A stretch of DNA of 45,349 nucleotides from Akkermansia muciniphila (GTDB lineage: Bacteria; Verrucomicrobiota; Verrucomicrobiia; Chthoniobacterales; Chthoniobacteraceae): NCBI GenBank assembly GCA_945883955.1, contig CAMCYN010000004.1:1-45349 (forward strand). The letters are read 5' to 3'. The notes under the pieces are model-generated. The model was not told the DNA's origin, did not search any database, and saw nothing but the letters and a program-made list of their open reading frames with translations. A program made the position numbers and the translations under genes. Numbering within the stretch: position 1 is the stretch's first letter; every line of letters starts with the position of its first letter. Positions 8,145-17,261 of this stretch are shown piece by piece.

Positions 8145-11100
8145 CTAAAGGCCGTGGTACTCCTGCAGCGGACGCACATTCAGACCGTATTGCCGGATGG
8201 CTCCAATCCCTTCCAGGCTGGCTTTGGCCGCCCTCAATGTGGTCATCACAGGAATCCGGGCACTGTTGGCCGTGGAACGGATCCGGACCTCATCCTCGCG
8301 GGCGGTTTTTCCAGACGGCGTGTTGATAATCAGAGCCAACTCCCCGTTCTTGACCATATCGAGTGCATTGGGACGTCCCTCGCCGATCTTAAAGAGCGTT
8401 TTCAACGGAACCCCTGCCGCCTTGAGCGCTGCTCCAGTCCCGCCCGTAGCGAACAGGGTAAAGCCAAGCTCGGCGAACCCGCGTCCGATTTCGACCGCAC
8501 GACCTTTGTCTCGGTCGGGCACGGAAATAAACACGTTCCCGGACTGCGGCAACGAAGGTTGCGCGGCCATCTGCGCTTTGGCGTAGGCCAGTCCGGCAAC
8601 CCGGTCTATGCCCATCACCTCGCCCGTGCTGCGCATTTCGGGTCCGAGCACAATGTCCACACCCGGAAACTTGATGAACGGGAACACGGCTTCTTTCACC
8701 GAGTAATGAGGAGGCACAACCTCCTCAGAAAAGCCAAGTTCCACCAAGGTTTTCCCAGCCATGACTTTGGCGGCAAGCTTGGCCAGCGGAATTCCAATCG
8801 ACTTGGAGACAAAGGGCACCGTCCGCGACGCCCGAGGATTTACCTCAAGCACGTACACCAGCTCGTCCTTCACGGCGAACTGCACATTCATGAGCCCGCA
8901 AACATTCAATTCGAGGGCCATCCGTTTGGTGGCGCTCACAATTTCGGCCTTCACTTTGTCGCTAAGGCTAAATGGCGGAATCACACACGCGCTGTCACCT
9001 GAGTGAATTCCAGCCTCTTCGATATGCTCCATGATCGCGCCGATGACCACGGTCTGGCGGTCCGAGATACAATCCACGTCCACCTCGGTGGCGTCTTCGA
9101 GAAAACGGTCCACAAGCACAGGCCGCTCGGGGCTGGCCTCTACAGCCGTGCGGATATAACGCCGCAAATCAGACTCGCTATGAACAAGTTCCATGGCCCG
9201 CCCACCCAGCACAAACGAAGGCCTTACCAACACCGGATACCCCACGCGTTCGGCCACAGTCAGCGCTTCCGCTTCATTGGTAGCGGTACCACCGGGCGTC
9301 TGAAGGATTCCGAGCTTGTCGAGCATCGCCGAGAACAACTTCCGGTCCTCGGCAATTTCGATGCTCCTGGGCGAGGTCCCAATAATGGGGACACCGGCCT
9401 CAGCGAGGCCGTTGGCCAGATTGAGCGGAGTCTGACCGCCGAACTGGACGATGACGCCCCAAGGCTTTTCCTGTTCGCAGATGTTGAGCGTGTCCTCAAG
9501 CGTCAGCGGCTCGAAATAAAGCTTATCGCTCGTGTCGTAATCCGTCGAAACCGTCTCGGGATTGGAGTTCACCATGATGGTTTCAAAACCCAGTTCCTTT
9601 AGCGCAAACGAGGCATGCACGCAGCAGTAGTCAAATTCGATCCCCTGTCCGATGCGGTTCGGGCCGCCACCGAGGATGATAATTTTGCGTTTGTCGCTGC
9701 CACGCGCTTCGTTTTCCGAACCGTAGCTGGAGTAGTAATAAGGCGTGTACGCTTCAAATTCAGCGGCACAGGTGTCCACCAGACGGTAACCCGGAATCAC
9801 ACCAGCCGCCTTGCGCGCCGCTCGAACGTCCGCTTCCTTCATCCCGGTCGATACGGCGATCTGGCGGTCTGAAAAGCCGTGCTTTTTGGCGCGACGCAGC
9901 GTTTCAGGCGAAGCCAGAACGCCTGACAAAACCTGCTGTTCCTGAACGATCTGAGAAATATGCTCCAGGAACCAACGGTCGATTTTTGTCAGCGCCCAGA
10001 CGTCTTCGACGCTCATTCCGGCCGCAAATGCCTGGCCGAGGAAGAATATACGCTCGGCGTTGGGAACCGTCAGCTTCCGGCGAAGTGTTTCGGAGTCCAC
10101 AGATAGTTCGGCACCGTCACCGAGGAGGCCAAACCGCTTAATTTCCAGACTGCGGAGCGCCTTTTGCAACGCCTCCTTAAAGGTCCGGCCAATGGCCATG
10201 GCCTCGCCGACGCTTTTCATCTGGGTGGTCAGCGTGGTGTCGGCCTGAGGGAATTTTTCGAACGTGAAGCGCGGGATCTTCACCACGACATAGTCGATGG
10301 AGGGCTCGAAACAGGCTGGGGTTTCGCGAGTGATATCGTTGCGAACCTCATCCAGCGTGTAGCCCACGGCCAGTTTGGCGGCAATTTTGGCAATCGGAAA
10401 TCCAGTCGCCTTGGAGGCCAGAGCCGAAGAACGCGACACGCGCGGATTCATCTCAATGACAATCATCCGACCGGTGTCCGGGTGGACACAGAACTGAATA
10501 TTAGAACCGCCAGTCTCCACCCCGATCTCGCGGATCACGGCAAAGGAAGCGTCGCGCATCATTTGGTATTCCTTGTCCGTGAGGGTCTGGGCGGGAGCGA
10601 CTGTGATGGAATCGCCGGTATGCACCCCCATGGGGTCGAGATTTTCGATCGAACAAACAATCACGCAGTTGTCGGCGTGGTCGCGCATGACCTCCATTTC
10701 GTATTCCTTCCAGCCGAGAAGACTTTCTTCGATAAGCACTTCACTGACCGGTGAAAGATCCAATCCTCTGGCGACTATCCCCTCAAACTCCTCGCGGTTA
10801 TAAGCGATCCCGCCCCCCATTCCCCCTAGGGTAAACGCAGGCCGGATCACCAACGGAAAGGCGCCCATGGCGGCCGCTGCGGTGCGGGCTTCTTCCATGG
10901 TGTGAGCCGTAAAGGAACGGGCGACTTCCAGCCCTATCTTGATCATGGCATCCTTAAACGCCTGCCGGTCTTCTCCCTTATGGATAGCTTCGGCTTTTGC
11001 GCCGATCATCCGGACGCCGTGTTTTTCCAAAACACCGGACTGCACTAGGGACATGGCGCAGTTCAGGGCCGTTTGCCCGCCAAGGGTGGGCAGAAGGGCA

Positions 11101-11357
11101 TCGGGCTTTTCCTGTTCGATGATCCGCTCGACCACTTCCGGAGTAATCGGCTCGATGTAGGTGCGGTGAGCAAACTCCGGGTCGGTCATGATGGTGGCTG
11201 GATTGGAGTTCACCAGAACCACTTCATAACCCTCTTCTTTCAGGGCCTTACATGCCTGAACACCGGAATAATCAAACTCGCATCCCTGTCCAATGATGAT
11301 CGGACCGGAGCCTATAAGGAGAATCTTGTGGAGAGAAGTATCGCGAGGCATGGGCAA
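8145..11357 (-). CDS. carB: Carbamoyl-phosphate synthase large subunit
   Basis: CarB makes carbamoyl phosphate from bicarbonate, ammonia delivered by CarA, and two ATP, feeding pyrimidine and arginine synthesis. The 1,070 residues match the family. Two homologous halves are visible: the first starts [22 protein letters not shown] and the second [22 protein letters not shown]. Each has an ATP-grasp domain with conserved [18 protein letters not shown] (first) and [15 protein letters not shown] (second). A C-terminal MGS-like allosteric domain (about 940-1070) includes [10 protein letters not shown]. carA is not in the window. The gene is followed by a strong terminator and is divergent from the PHP gene. 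The leader before the ATG is pyrimidine-rich with no clear Shine-Dalgarno site. Confidence 0.98.
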   Translation of the reverse strand: MPMPRDTSLHKILLIGSGPIIIGQGCEFDYSGVQACKALKEEGYEVVLVNSNPATIMTDPEFAHRTYIEPITPEVVERIIEQEKPDALLPTLGGQTALNCAMSLVQSGVLEKHGVRMIGAKAEAIHKGEDRQAFKDAMIKIGLEVARSFTAHTMEEARTAAAAMGAFPLVIRPAFTLGGMGGGIAYNREEFEGIVARGLDLSPVSEVLIEESLLGWKEYEMEVMRDHADNCVIVCSIENLDPMGVHTGDSITVAPAQTLTDKEYQMMRDASFAVIREIGVETGGSNIQFCVHPDTGRMIVIEMNPRVSRSSALASKATGFPIAKIAAKLAVGYTLDEVRNDITRETPACFEPSIDYVVVKIPRFTFEKFPQADTTLTTQMKSVGEAMAIGRTFKEALQKALRSLEIKRFGLLGDGAELSVDSETLRRKLTVPNAERIFFLGQAFAAGMSVEDVWALTKIDRWFLEHISQIVQEQQVLSGVLASPETLRRAKKHGFSDRQIAVSTGMKEADVRAARKAAGVIPGYRLVDTCAAEFEAYTPYYYSSYGSENEARGSDKRKIIILGGGPNRIGQGIEFDYCCVHASFALKELGFETIMVNSNPETVSTDYDTSDKLYFEPLTLEDTLNICEQEKPWGVIVQFGGQTPLNLANGLAEAGVPIIGTSPRSIEIAEDRKLFSAMLDKLGILQTPGGTATNEAEALTVAERVGYPVLVRPSFVLGGRAMELVHSESDLRRYIRTAVEASPERPVLVDRFLEDATEVDVDCISDRQTVVIGAIMEHIEEAGIHSGDSACVIPPFSLSDKVKAEIVSATKRMALELNVCGLMNVQFAVKDELVYVLEVNPRASRTVPFVSKSIGIPLAKLAAKVMAGKTLVELGFSEEVVPPHYSVKEAVFPFIKFPGVDIVLGPEMRSTGEVMGIDRVAGLAYAKAQMAAQPSLPQSGNVFISVPDRDKGRAVEIGRGFAELGFTLFATGGTGAALKAAGVPLKTLFKIGEGRPNALDMVKNGELALIINTPSGKTAREDEVRIRSTANSARIPVMTTLRAAKASLEGIGAIRQYGLNVRPLQEYHGL

Positions 11358-11461
11358 AGTGGCGCGGAATCTAGCAGAGCCCTACGCACGGGGCAACGGC
11401 TACGGGGCGTGAAATTCCAACAAAGGCGCCCCTAAGGGCTCACCAAACCGCTTCGGGGCAA

Positions 11462-11489
11462 TTGCGTAAAATTTGCGTAATTTTATGAC
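11462..11489 (+). promoter_or_regulatory. Possible sigma-70-like promoter for the PHP gene
   Basis: TTGCGT (11462-11467) and TATGAC (11484-11489) are separated by 16 bases in the divergent carB/PHP gap. The element also contains a direct repeat, TTGCGTAA, at 11462 and 11473. Match to consensus is only moderate. The rest of the gap (11,358-11,540) shows nothing else. Confidence 0.3.
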
Positions 11490-11540
11490 CCGTCAGGCAT
11501 CTGCGCTTTTCCGATCCGGCTGCCACGGCCATCCTCGGAA

Positions 11541-12263
11541 ATGGGCTTTCGTATTGATCCACACGTACACTCCTATTTTTCGAGCGACGGAGCGAGCAGC
11601 CCGGAATCGCTGATCGCCGCCGCTAAAAAGCGCGGGCTTCATGGATTTGCCCTGACCGACCACAACACCTCCGATGGTTGCCGGTATCTCAGGGACAAAG
11701 GGTATTTGCGCGAGGATGGGGAGGCGGTGGACGGATTTCTGATCATTCCCGGGGTGGAAGTTTCGACAGCCGAAGGCCATTTGCTTTGCCTCGGTGTCTG
11801 GCTTCCCAACGGTCTCCAGGGAACCCCCGCAAGGGAGATTATTCCCATGGTTCGGGCCCAGGGAGGCCTGGCCATCCCGGCTCACCCCTATGACCGCACC
11901 CGGGCTGGGATTCGGGAGCGCGTTTTGGACACTCTCGAGATGGACGGCCTGGAGGTTTTCAACGCAGCCACCGCCCTACAACGTCATAACCAGAGCGCTC
12001 GGAGATATGCGCAACGGCGCAGCCTTCCTATGACAGCCGGCAGTGACGCCCACCATTACGCCGCCATTGGACGTTCCCACACGATTTTCCCCGCTGATCG
12101 GCTTTGCGCCAAGGCTGTCCTGGCGTCGCTTTCCAAAGGAACGGAGCTGCACTGCGCTCCGCTCACCGTGACCCAGGCCCTGCGGAAAACGCTGCACAAC
12201 TGGTTTCGCTTCCGCAAAAAGCACCGCTATTTGGGAACGGGCGGCACGGCGGGAACACTCTGA
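11541..12263 (+). CDS. PHP-domain phosphoesterase
   Basis: The metal-binding residues of the PHP fold are in order: H8 and H10 (DPHVHSYFSSDG), D40/H41 (LTDHNT), E73 (PGVEVS), H80, H115 (PAHP), E138 (LEVFNA), D169 and H171 (GSDAHH). The 240-residue length fits stand-alone TrpH/YciV-type PHP proteins, some of which are nucleotide phosphatases or exonucleases; the substrate here is not determined. No signal peptide. The 3' end overlaps the 3' end of convergent dltB by 37 bases, and no terminator is visible between them. The basic tail (FRFRKKHRY) is not part of the core fold. Confidence 0.88.
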   Translation: MGFRIDPHVHSYFSSDGASSPESLIAAAKKRGLHGFALTDHNTSDGCRYLRDKGYLREDGEAVDGFLIIPGVEVSTAEGHLLCLGVWLPNGLQGTPAREIIPMVRAQGGLAIPAHPYDRTRAGIRERVLDTLEMDGLEVFNAATALQRHNQSARRYAQRRSLPMTAGSDAHHYAAIGRSHTIFPADRLCAKAVLASLSKGTELHCAPLTVTQALRKTLHNWFRFRKKHRYLGTGGTAGTL

Positions 12264-13816
12264 TTAGGCTTATTCTCACTAGCGGTCTCAGACTCCTGGG
12301 CTTGGCGTATCTTGGCGCCCTCGCGTTCTATCTCCTCTTCATTGCGCTCAAATTCAATCGTCGGCGGGACTCCCTTCAGCGGCGTTCCCGAGGCAGCCTC
12401 ACGGATATCGAGGTTATGCGGCCGGCCGTCTCTGACCCACCAGGGTAATTCGAGACGGAACCCGCAGCGCCCCTTCCCATAGCCGCGATCCCGGAGATCA
12501 GGTCGGTCGAGATCGGCTTTAACGCGCATGAAATTCACATCGTCTACATACAAATCCACCACCAAGGGTTTGGCCTGAGAAGAACTCTGCCACATGAAGC
12601 CAACCACTTCGTGGGCGTCGACTTTTTCCACCTGCCAGTCGACGGCCGGTGGTGGCGGCGGCGTTAACCGTCCGGAGAAAAGGAGCAGGCCGAAAGCAAT
12701 GGAGTGGAAAGTCAAAAGCATGTCGGTAAAGACCTGCCAGGGGGCGCTGCCCCAAACCTTGTGGGTCTTGTTCCAACGAGCAAACCAGTCATATCCAATC
12801 AGGAGAGCGGCATGATAAAGGCCGTAGAGGATGTAATGGAAAGCCAGGCCATGCCAGACCCCCATCAGGCCGAAGGTCAGGAGTAGCCCGAGATAAGAAG
12901 CGGTATGCTTGCCCGTGAACCACTTCTTTTTACCGGCCGTAAGCAGAAAGCGCATGTAAACATGGTCCCGAAACCAGAAGGAGAGGCTGATGTGCCAGCG
13001 CGTCCAGAAATCCCGGATACTTTTGGAAAGAAAAGGTTTATCGAAATTTTCGGGCACCTTAATTCCAAAAATCCGGCCTATTCCGACCGCAAAAGCGCTG
13101 TATCCGGCAAAATCAAAAAAGAGGTAAAATGTATAGGCATACATATACGCCCAGAGCGTCCCGGCACTCCGGCCAACACTGACAGGATCCATCCAGTAGG
13201 TTTTCACCAAGGCGGCAATGATGAACTTGTAAAGGAACCCCTTGGCAATCCGGTTGACGGCCACCTCCAAGTCGTCCAGAAACTCGTCCCGGGAGCGGCG
13301 TTTTTCCCAATCCTGACCAAAGCGCCGATAACGATCCACGGGGCCCGACGACAGGGTGGGAACAAACAGTAGAAAGGCGAAATATTGCGCAAGCGAGAGC
13401 TGCTTGATCACTCCGTCCTGGACTGAGAACAGAACGTCCAAAGCCCGGAAGGTCACATAAGAGATTCCCATGAATCCGAACAGCGTTTGGGGAAACAGAA
13501 CCGGAACGAACTTTGAGGCAACAAGCGGCAGGAGCGAGAGAGAGAAGGTAACGTAGAAGGTTAAAGAGTTGCGCCAGCGCAACAAAGCCCAGGCCAAAGC
13601 CGCCTGGAAGGCCGTATATCCGAGCAGCAAATACAACTCCAAAACATGGAAGTCAGGCCGGATAGCCACCGTGCCGCTGGCTTGAAACACCAACAGAACC
13701 CCCATCGCGGCCAGCGACCACCATTTGTTGAGCACCCCACAAAAGCCCGCAATCAACAAGGGCAGCAGCACGTACACCAGGAGACCGAAGTACGTAAAAT
13801 CAGCGTAGGGCACCAT
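12227..13816 (-). CDS. dltB: DltB-like MBOAT membrane O-acyltransferase with extra C-terminal domain
   Basis: DltB moves the D-alanyl group from DltC across the membrane toward the final acceptor. The 529-residue protein is strongly hydrophobic up to about 385, with several membrane segments. MBOAT motifs are present: RDFWTRWHISLSFWFRDHVY (H275) and FGLMGVWHGLAFHY with the catalytic-position H322. Family members usually have about 390-415 residues. Here a soluble tail (385-529) starts after a PPPPP stretch, holds a beta-rich segment (DVNFMRVKADLDRPDL, GFRLELPWWVRDGRPH) and ends in a charged, proline-rich region. It is 33 bases downstream of dltA on the same strand. The dltA-C-D-X context makes DltB more likely than AlgI. 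Confidence 0.88.
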   Translation of the reverse strand: MVPYADFTYFGLLVYVLLPLLIAGFCGVLNKWWSLAAMGVLLVFQASGTVAIRPDFHVLELYLLLGYTAFQAALAWALLRWRNSLTFYVTFSLSLLPLVASKFVPVLFPQTLFGFMGISYVTFRALDVLFSVQDGVIKQLSLAQYFAFLLFVPTLSSGPVDRYRRFGQDWEKRRSRDEFLDDLEVAVNRIAKGFLYKFIIAALVKTYWMDPVSVGRSAGTLWAYMYAYTFYLFFDFAGYSAFAVGIGRIFGIKVPENFDKPFLSKSIRDFWTRWHISLSFWFRDHVYMRFLLTAGKKKWFTGKHTASYLGLLLTFGLMGVWHGLAFHYILYGLYHAALLIGYDWFARWNKTHKVWGSAPWQVFTDMLLTFHSIAFGLLLFSGRLTPPPPPAVDWQVEKVDAHEVVGFMWQSSSQAKPLVVDLYVDDVNFMRVKADLDRPDLRDRGYGKGRCGFRLELPWWVRDGRPHNLDIREAASGTPLKGVPPTIEFERNEEEIEREGAKIRQAQESETASENKPNQSVPAVPPVPK

Positions 13817-13849
13817 CTCGATCGAGGGTAAGGAAACGGGACCGGGGCC

Positions 13850-15343
13850 CTACGGTTTTTGCCCGAGCAGCTCAGCCAACTTTTTGCGGTCAGCCTTGCC
13901 GTTGGGAGTCATGGGAAAAGCGTCCAGAAAGGTAATTTTCCGAGGCAGCATATACGCGGGGAGATGCTCCCCGAGCTTGGTTTTTAGAAGCGCAGAAACC
14001 TCAAAGTCGCTTCCCCCCTTCGGCCCGGAAAGGACCACAAATGCGGCGAGTGATTCCACTTTGCCATTTTTCTGGACCGGCAACACGACGGCATCGGCAA
14101 TCTCAGGAAGGATTCGGAGGTTAGCCTCCAAATCCCCCAACTCGATCCGGTAACCATTCATCTTCACCTGCCCATCCATTCTGCCTTCAAAGAAAATGAG
14201 CCCCGCCTTGGCGCGTCCCCAATCGCCAGTGCGATAACAACGCTGGCCGTCCCTCTGACCGAACGCCTTTTCGGTCAACTCAGGCCTTTTGAGGTATCCC
14301 GGGCTGACATTGGGCCCAGCGATCACAATTTCGCCGCGCTCGCCCTCGGGCACTTCGACTCCGTTTTCATCCACTACTACCACACGGGTTCCCGGCATCT
14401 CATATCCGACGGGAAGTGGAGAATAAGCCTCCAGCAATGCTGTATCGACACGTACGGAGGTAGTGGCCACCGTCGCTTCCGTGGGACCGTAGGTGTTCCA
14501 GACTTCGGCCTCAGGAAAGCGCTCAAGAAGCTGGGCGGCAGTTTCCGGGGCCAGAGTTTCCCCGCAAAAGAGAAACCGCTTCATCGCGGGGAGCATTGCC
14601 GAGCGAAACCCCTTTTCGATAAGGCACATTTGAGCAAAAGACGGAGTTGACACCCAAGATGTTATCCCCGAATCGGCTAGGCGCAGATACAGAGCCTTCA
14701 AATTGGAGAGTTCCTCCTTGGTGACACTCGCAAGGGTCCCCCCGGTGGCCAGACTCCCGAACAGATCCATGACGGAAAGATCGAAGGAAAACGGCGCCTG
14801 ATTTAGGAAAACCTCACCCTGTTCGGCGAATGAATGCTCGGAAAGGAGCCAGTCCACAAACGCGCTCAGGTTTGCCAAAGTAATGACCACGCCCTTGGGT
14901 TCCCCAGTGCTTCCAGAGGTAAAGAGGATATAAAATGGATCGGTTCCTTCCACACGCCGAACCGGCTTACGGGTTTGGGCTGCCGGCAATTCCGCCAAAA
15001 TCGCTCCGATTCGTTCGGGCGTGAGAACTAGGGAGGCTGCGGCCCCTTCCACGATTTTGGCGATCCGCGGTTCGGGGATGGACGAGTCCATGGGGACGTA
15101 GGGACGTCCACATTTCACTGCGGCAAGAAACGCCACAATCATTTCGGGCTCCTTGTGTCCATGAACCGCAATGGGGCCCAGCGTTCCTGCTAGTTTGGTC
15201 TCTAGCCATAATGCCAACGCATCAGACTGGGCAATTAACCGAGCCCAAGACAGAGAACGCCCGCCGCTAGTGTGAGCAAGCCGCTCAGGACAGATTTGGG
15301 CCCAACGGTCGATACGATCAAGAAGATGGGGCGAGTTCGACAT
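13850..15343 (-). CDS. dltA: D-alanine--carrier protein ligase (DltA)
   Basis: DltA adenylates D-alanine and loads it on the DltC phosphopantetheine arm. The ATP-binding loop YILFTSGSTGEPKGV (138-152), WNTYGPTEATV (282-292), YRTGDWG (370-376) and the C-terminal catalytic lysine K483 (PNGKADRKKL) are all present. C260 in FLFCGETLAP matches the cysteine that shapes the D-Ala pocket in known DltA enzymes, which separates it from other adenylation domains. Numbering is from the ATG at 15343 (497 residues, the normal length); an upstream in-frame start at 15397 adds 18 residues. The leader is C/T-rich (CTCCTCCCCC) with no Shine-Dalgarno site. It is separated from dltX by about 205 bases. Confidence 0.93.
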   Translation of the reverse strand: MSNSPHLLDRIDRWAQICPERLAHTSGGRSLSWARLIAQSDALALWLETKLAGTLGPIAVHGHKEPEMIVAFLAAVKCGRPYVPMDSSIPEPRIAKIVEGAAASLVLTPERIGAILAELPAAQTRKPVRRVEGTDPFYILFTSGSTGEPKGVVITLANLSAFVDWLLSEHSFAEQGEVFLNQAPFSFDLSVMDLFGSLATGGTLASVTKEELSNLKALYLRLADSGITSWVSTPSFAQMCLIEKGFRSAMLPAMKRFLFCGETLAPETAAQLLERFPEAEVWNTYGPTEATVATTSVRVDTALLEAYSPLPVGYEMPGTRVVVVDENGVEVPEGERGEIVIAGPNVSPGYLKRPELTEKAFGQRDGQRCYRTGDWGRAKAGLIFFEGRMDGQVKMNGYRIELGDLEANLRILPEIADAVVLPVQKNGKVESLAAFVVLSGPKGGSDFEVSALLKTKLGEHLPAYMLPRKITFLDAFPMTPNGKADRKKLAELLGQKP

Positions 15344-15548
15344 AATCAAGGGGGAGGAGAACGGGCGTTCAATCGGCCAACGTGAGGACGGCATCAACCG
15401 CGCTAACTACAAGGAACCATGAGGTAGAGGATAGGAACGGGCATACCAAAAGTCCGTTCGGTCGTCGATTAATTGCCTGCGGAACCCGGGGCATTCCGCA
15501 AGTGGTGACGACCTCCGCGCTTCGAAACCGGTACCGCGCATGTCAGGA
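15344..15548 (-). other. Gap between dltX and dltA with a small hairpin
   Basis: I see no gene here. On the minus strand GCGGAA (15499-15494) and TTCCGC (15484-15479) form a six-base stem around TGCCCCGGG. It is not followed by a T run, so it is not a clear terminator. It could affect relative expression of dltX and dltA, but this is a guess. Confidence 0.3.
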
Positions 15549-15704
15549 TCAAAACTCCTGATAAACAAAAGGTGGGGTGGAAAAATCTCCCCGCCCGTAC
15601 ATCAGGATAAGAATGATGGCTATCGCGAGATAGTAGAGCGAGTAGGCCACCAGCTTTGCCTTGGGACGTTCCGCCAGCCACGCCTCGACTGCCGCAAAGT
15701 TCAC
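15549..15704 (-). CDS. dltX: DltX-like small membrane protein
   Basis: A 51-residue gene reads from a GTG that overlaps the dltC stop (GTGA), a classic sign of translational coupling. The protein has a short amphipathic, charged N-terminus (AERPKAK), one membrane helix (about 19-36, YSLYYLAIAIILILMYG) and the C-terminal end FSTPPFVYQEF. DltX proteins of Gram-positive dlt operons have the same plan: about 50 residues, one helix, and an extreme C-terminal F-x-Y-x-E-F motif whose tyrosine (here Y48) has been proposed as an acyl carrier beside DltB. Position among dltD, dltC, dltA and dltB supports the call. Other frames across this stretch show no family similarity. Confidence 0.88.
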   Translation of the reverse strand: MNFAAVEAWLAERPKAKLVAYSLYYLAIAIILILMYGRGDFSTPPFVYQEF

Positions 15705-15937
15705 GAGGCTAGGCGCCGCTCGACGTCGGCCACCAAAAGGGCAGGCGTTGCCCAGGCTTCCCGCTCAAACTCAGCCGGGGAAACCTCCACGCCCAACTCC
15801 TGACCCAAAGCCACAATCAGTTCCACCGTCTTCATGGAATCCAAAATCTGCAGCTCATAAAGCGCAAGGTTCGGCTGCGTACGGACTTCTTCCGTTTCAG
15901 CAATAGAAGCCAACACATCAAGAATCTTGTCTTTCAT
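15701..15937 (-). CDS. dltC: D-alanyl carrier protein (DltC)
   Basis: This 78-residue acyl carrier protein has the phosphopantetheine serine S34 in ILDSMKTVEL, the DS-motif form typical of DltC. The tail EFEREAWATPALLV is close to the EFDRDxWNTPxxIV segment of known DltC proteins. The ATG at 15937 lies 4 bases after the dltD stop; the frame continues upstream into dltD but those codons are not family-like. Role: carries D-alanine as a thioester from DltA to DltB. Its stop codon overlaps the start of dltX. Confidence 0.93.
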   Translation of the reverse strand: MKDKILDVLASIAETEEVRTQPNLALYELQILDSMKTVELIVALGQELGVEVSPAEFEREAWATPALLVADVERRLAS

Positions 15938-15941
15938 AAAT

Positions 15942-17177
15942 TCAGCGCAACAGGGTCGCCTGCGAAGCCACGGGGAGAAACCCGGGCCGGTTATGGAAAA
16001 AATCGTCCATAGCTTTATTGTAGTACCACCACCCCTTGGATCCAATGTGATCGGCGTGGTCTACAAAAAATATCGCATCGCGCTCATGATCTTCCAAATA
16101 GATCAGCGGCGCTTCGTATTTGGCCGTCAAAGCCTTGAGCTCCCGGCCGTATTCCATCCATCCTTTCTTGGAGACGCCCTGAGCTTCGAGAACATCCGCA
16201 TGGACTGGCATCGAGATTACCAAAGGATAAGCCCCTGCTTCTTTGATCAGACGCAGCACCAATTCAAAGTCTCGCCATTCCTGAGCCTTCTTCATTCTTC
16301 CAACAAACAGCGAATCCCCCTCCCCGATCCGGCGCGATGCCTTCAACGGCTTGCGCTTGGTTCTGTTGGCCAGGGCTTTAGAACTCTGCTCAGCCGAGAG
16401 AAAAAGTTCATCCCAGTTGAGGATCCGCTTGCCTTTGGCTATCTTTTTGCTCTTGGTCGTCTCCTGAGGCACTTCGAGTAAAGCCGCCGTAGCCTCCACG
16501 TGGTCCTGCATCCGCCCAATAGCACGATCCACATACGCATAAGGCTCAATTAACGAGAGCATTACCCGATCCACCCACCCGCCGGAAGCAACCCGACGCA
16601 GAGTAAATCCCAGAACCCAGTCTCCCTCGTAGGCCCTTGGATAAGCCAAAATCTGTTTAGCGGCAGCACTCTTCAGCCCCTGGCTAAACTCATCGCTCCA
16701 CAAAAGCTCCTTGGTCTGAAGCTTCGAAGAATTCCCCTCGAAGTACTTCGCGTCCACTGTTTCAGTCTGAAAAAAGCTCGGAGAAAGCGACAAAACCACC
16801 TTCTTCCCTGTTAAGACTTCTCCGGCACCGCCCAACTTTTGAAGTACAGAAAGCGCTGTAGTCCCAGCTTTTCCTACAGGAAATACCGAAAATCCCGTAG
16901 GCAGGTCCGAAAAGAAATCGACCCCTTTCATCGGGACGTCTGGGATCAGCTCGGAGCTTCCAAACATCACCAGAGTATCGGGCCGGGTAAAGGCTTCTCG
17001 AATAAGGGCTACCCCATGGAGCTTTGCGTGACAAAACTCCGGAGCCGCAGAGTGCAGCAGGCGATCCTGGGTATTTTTAGCCCACACATAACCGACGGAC
17101 AGTAGCGTCGCCACTACAGCCATAGCATTCAAAGCCGCTGCGAGATGCGGCCTCCGTGGAGTTGAACCGTCTTTCAT
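15942..17177 (-). CDS. dltD: DltD-like membrane-anchored SGNH hydrolase/esterase
   Basis: DltD acts outside the membrane in the last step of polymer D-alanylation. The 411-residue protein starts with a positive N-terminus and a single membrane segment (about 12-31). It then shows FGSSEL (72-77), the nucleophile block of the SGNH-like fold, and near the C-terminus DHADHIG (373-379) supplying Asp and His. These match the DltD catalytic triad. Family length is about 400-425. The start ATG follows a C-rich leader (CCCCTCCCCCC). It is the first gene of the dlt unit and lies about 85 bases downstream of sucB, with no obvious terminator between them. Confidence 0.88.
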   Translation of the reverse strand: MKDGSTPRRPHLAAALNAMAVVATLLSVGYVWAKNTQDRLLHSAAPEFCHAKLHGVALIREAFTRPDTLVMFGSSELIPDVPMKGVDFFSDLPTGFSVFPVGKAGTTALSVLQKLGGAGEVLTGKKVVLSLSPSFFQTETVDAKYFEGNSSKLQTKELLWSDEFSQGLKSAAAKQILAYPRAYEGDWVLGFTLRRVASGGWVDRVMLSLIEPYAYVDRAIGRMQDHVEATAALLEVPQETTKSKKIAKGKRILNWDELFLSAEQSSKALANRTKRKPLKASRRIGEGDSLFVGRMKKAQEWRDFELVLRLIKEAGAYPLVISMPVHADVLEAQGVSKKGWMEYGRELKALTAKYEAPLIYLEDHERDAIFFVDHADHIGSKGWWYYNKAMDDFFHNRPGFLPVASQATLLR

Positions 17178-17261
17178 AATCTGGGGGGAGGGGCGACCGA
17201 CCCGTGCGTGACAAGCCGATCTACCTCAGATTACGGCAAAAGCCGCCAAATTCCAGCGCAA

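Noticed and set aside
12227-13816. AlgI-type alginate acetyltransferase as the MBOAT call
   Set aside because: DltA-, DltC-, DltD- and DltX-like neighbours make a DltB role far more likely.
15469-15681. 70-codon minus-strand open frame overlapping dltX
   Set aside because: A different frame from dltX with no membrane-helix or family pattern; the dltX frame has the coupled GTG and the FVYQEF end.
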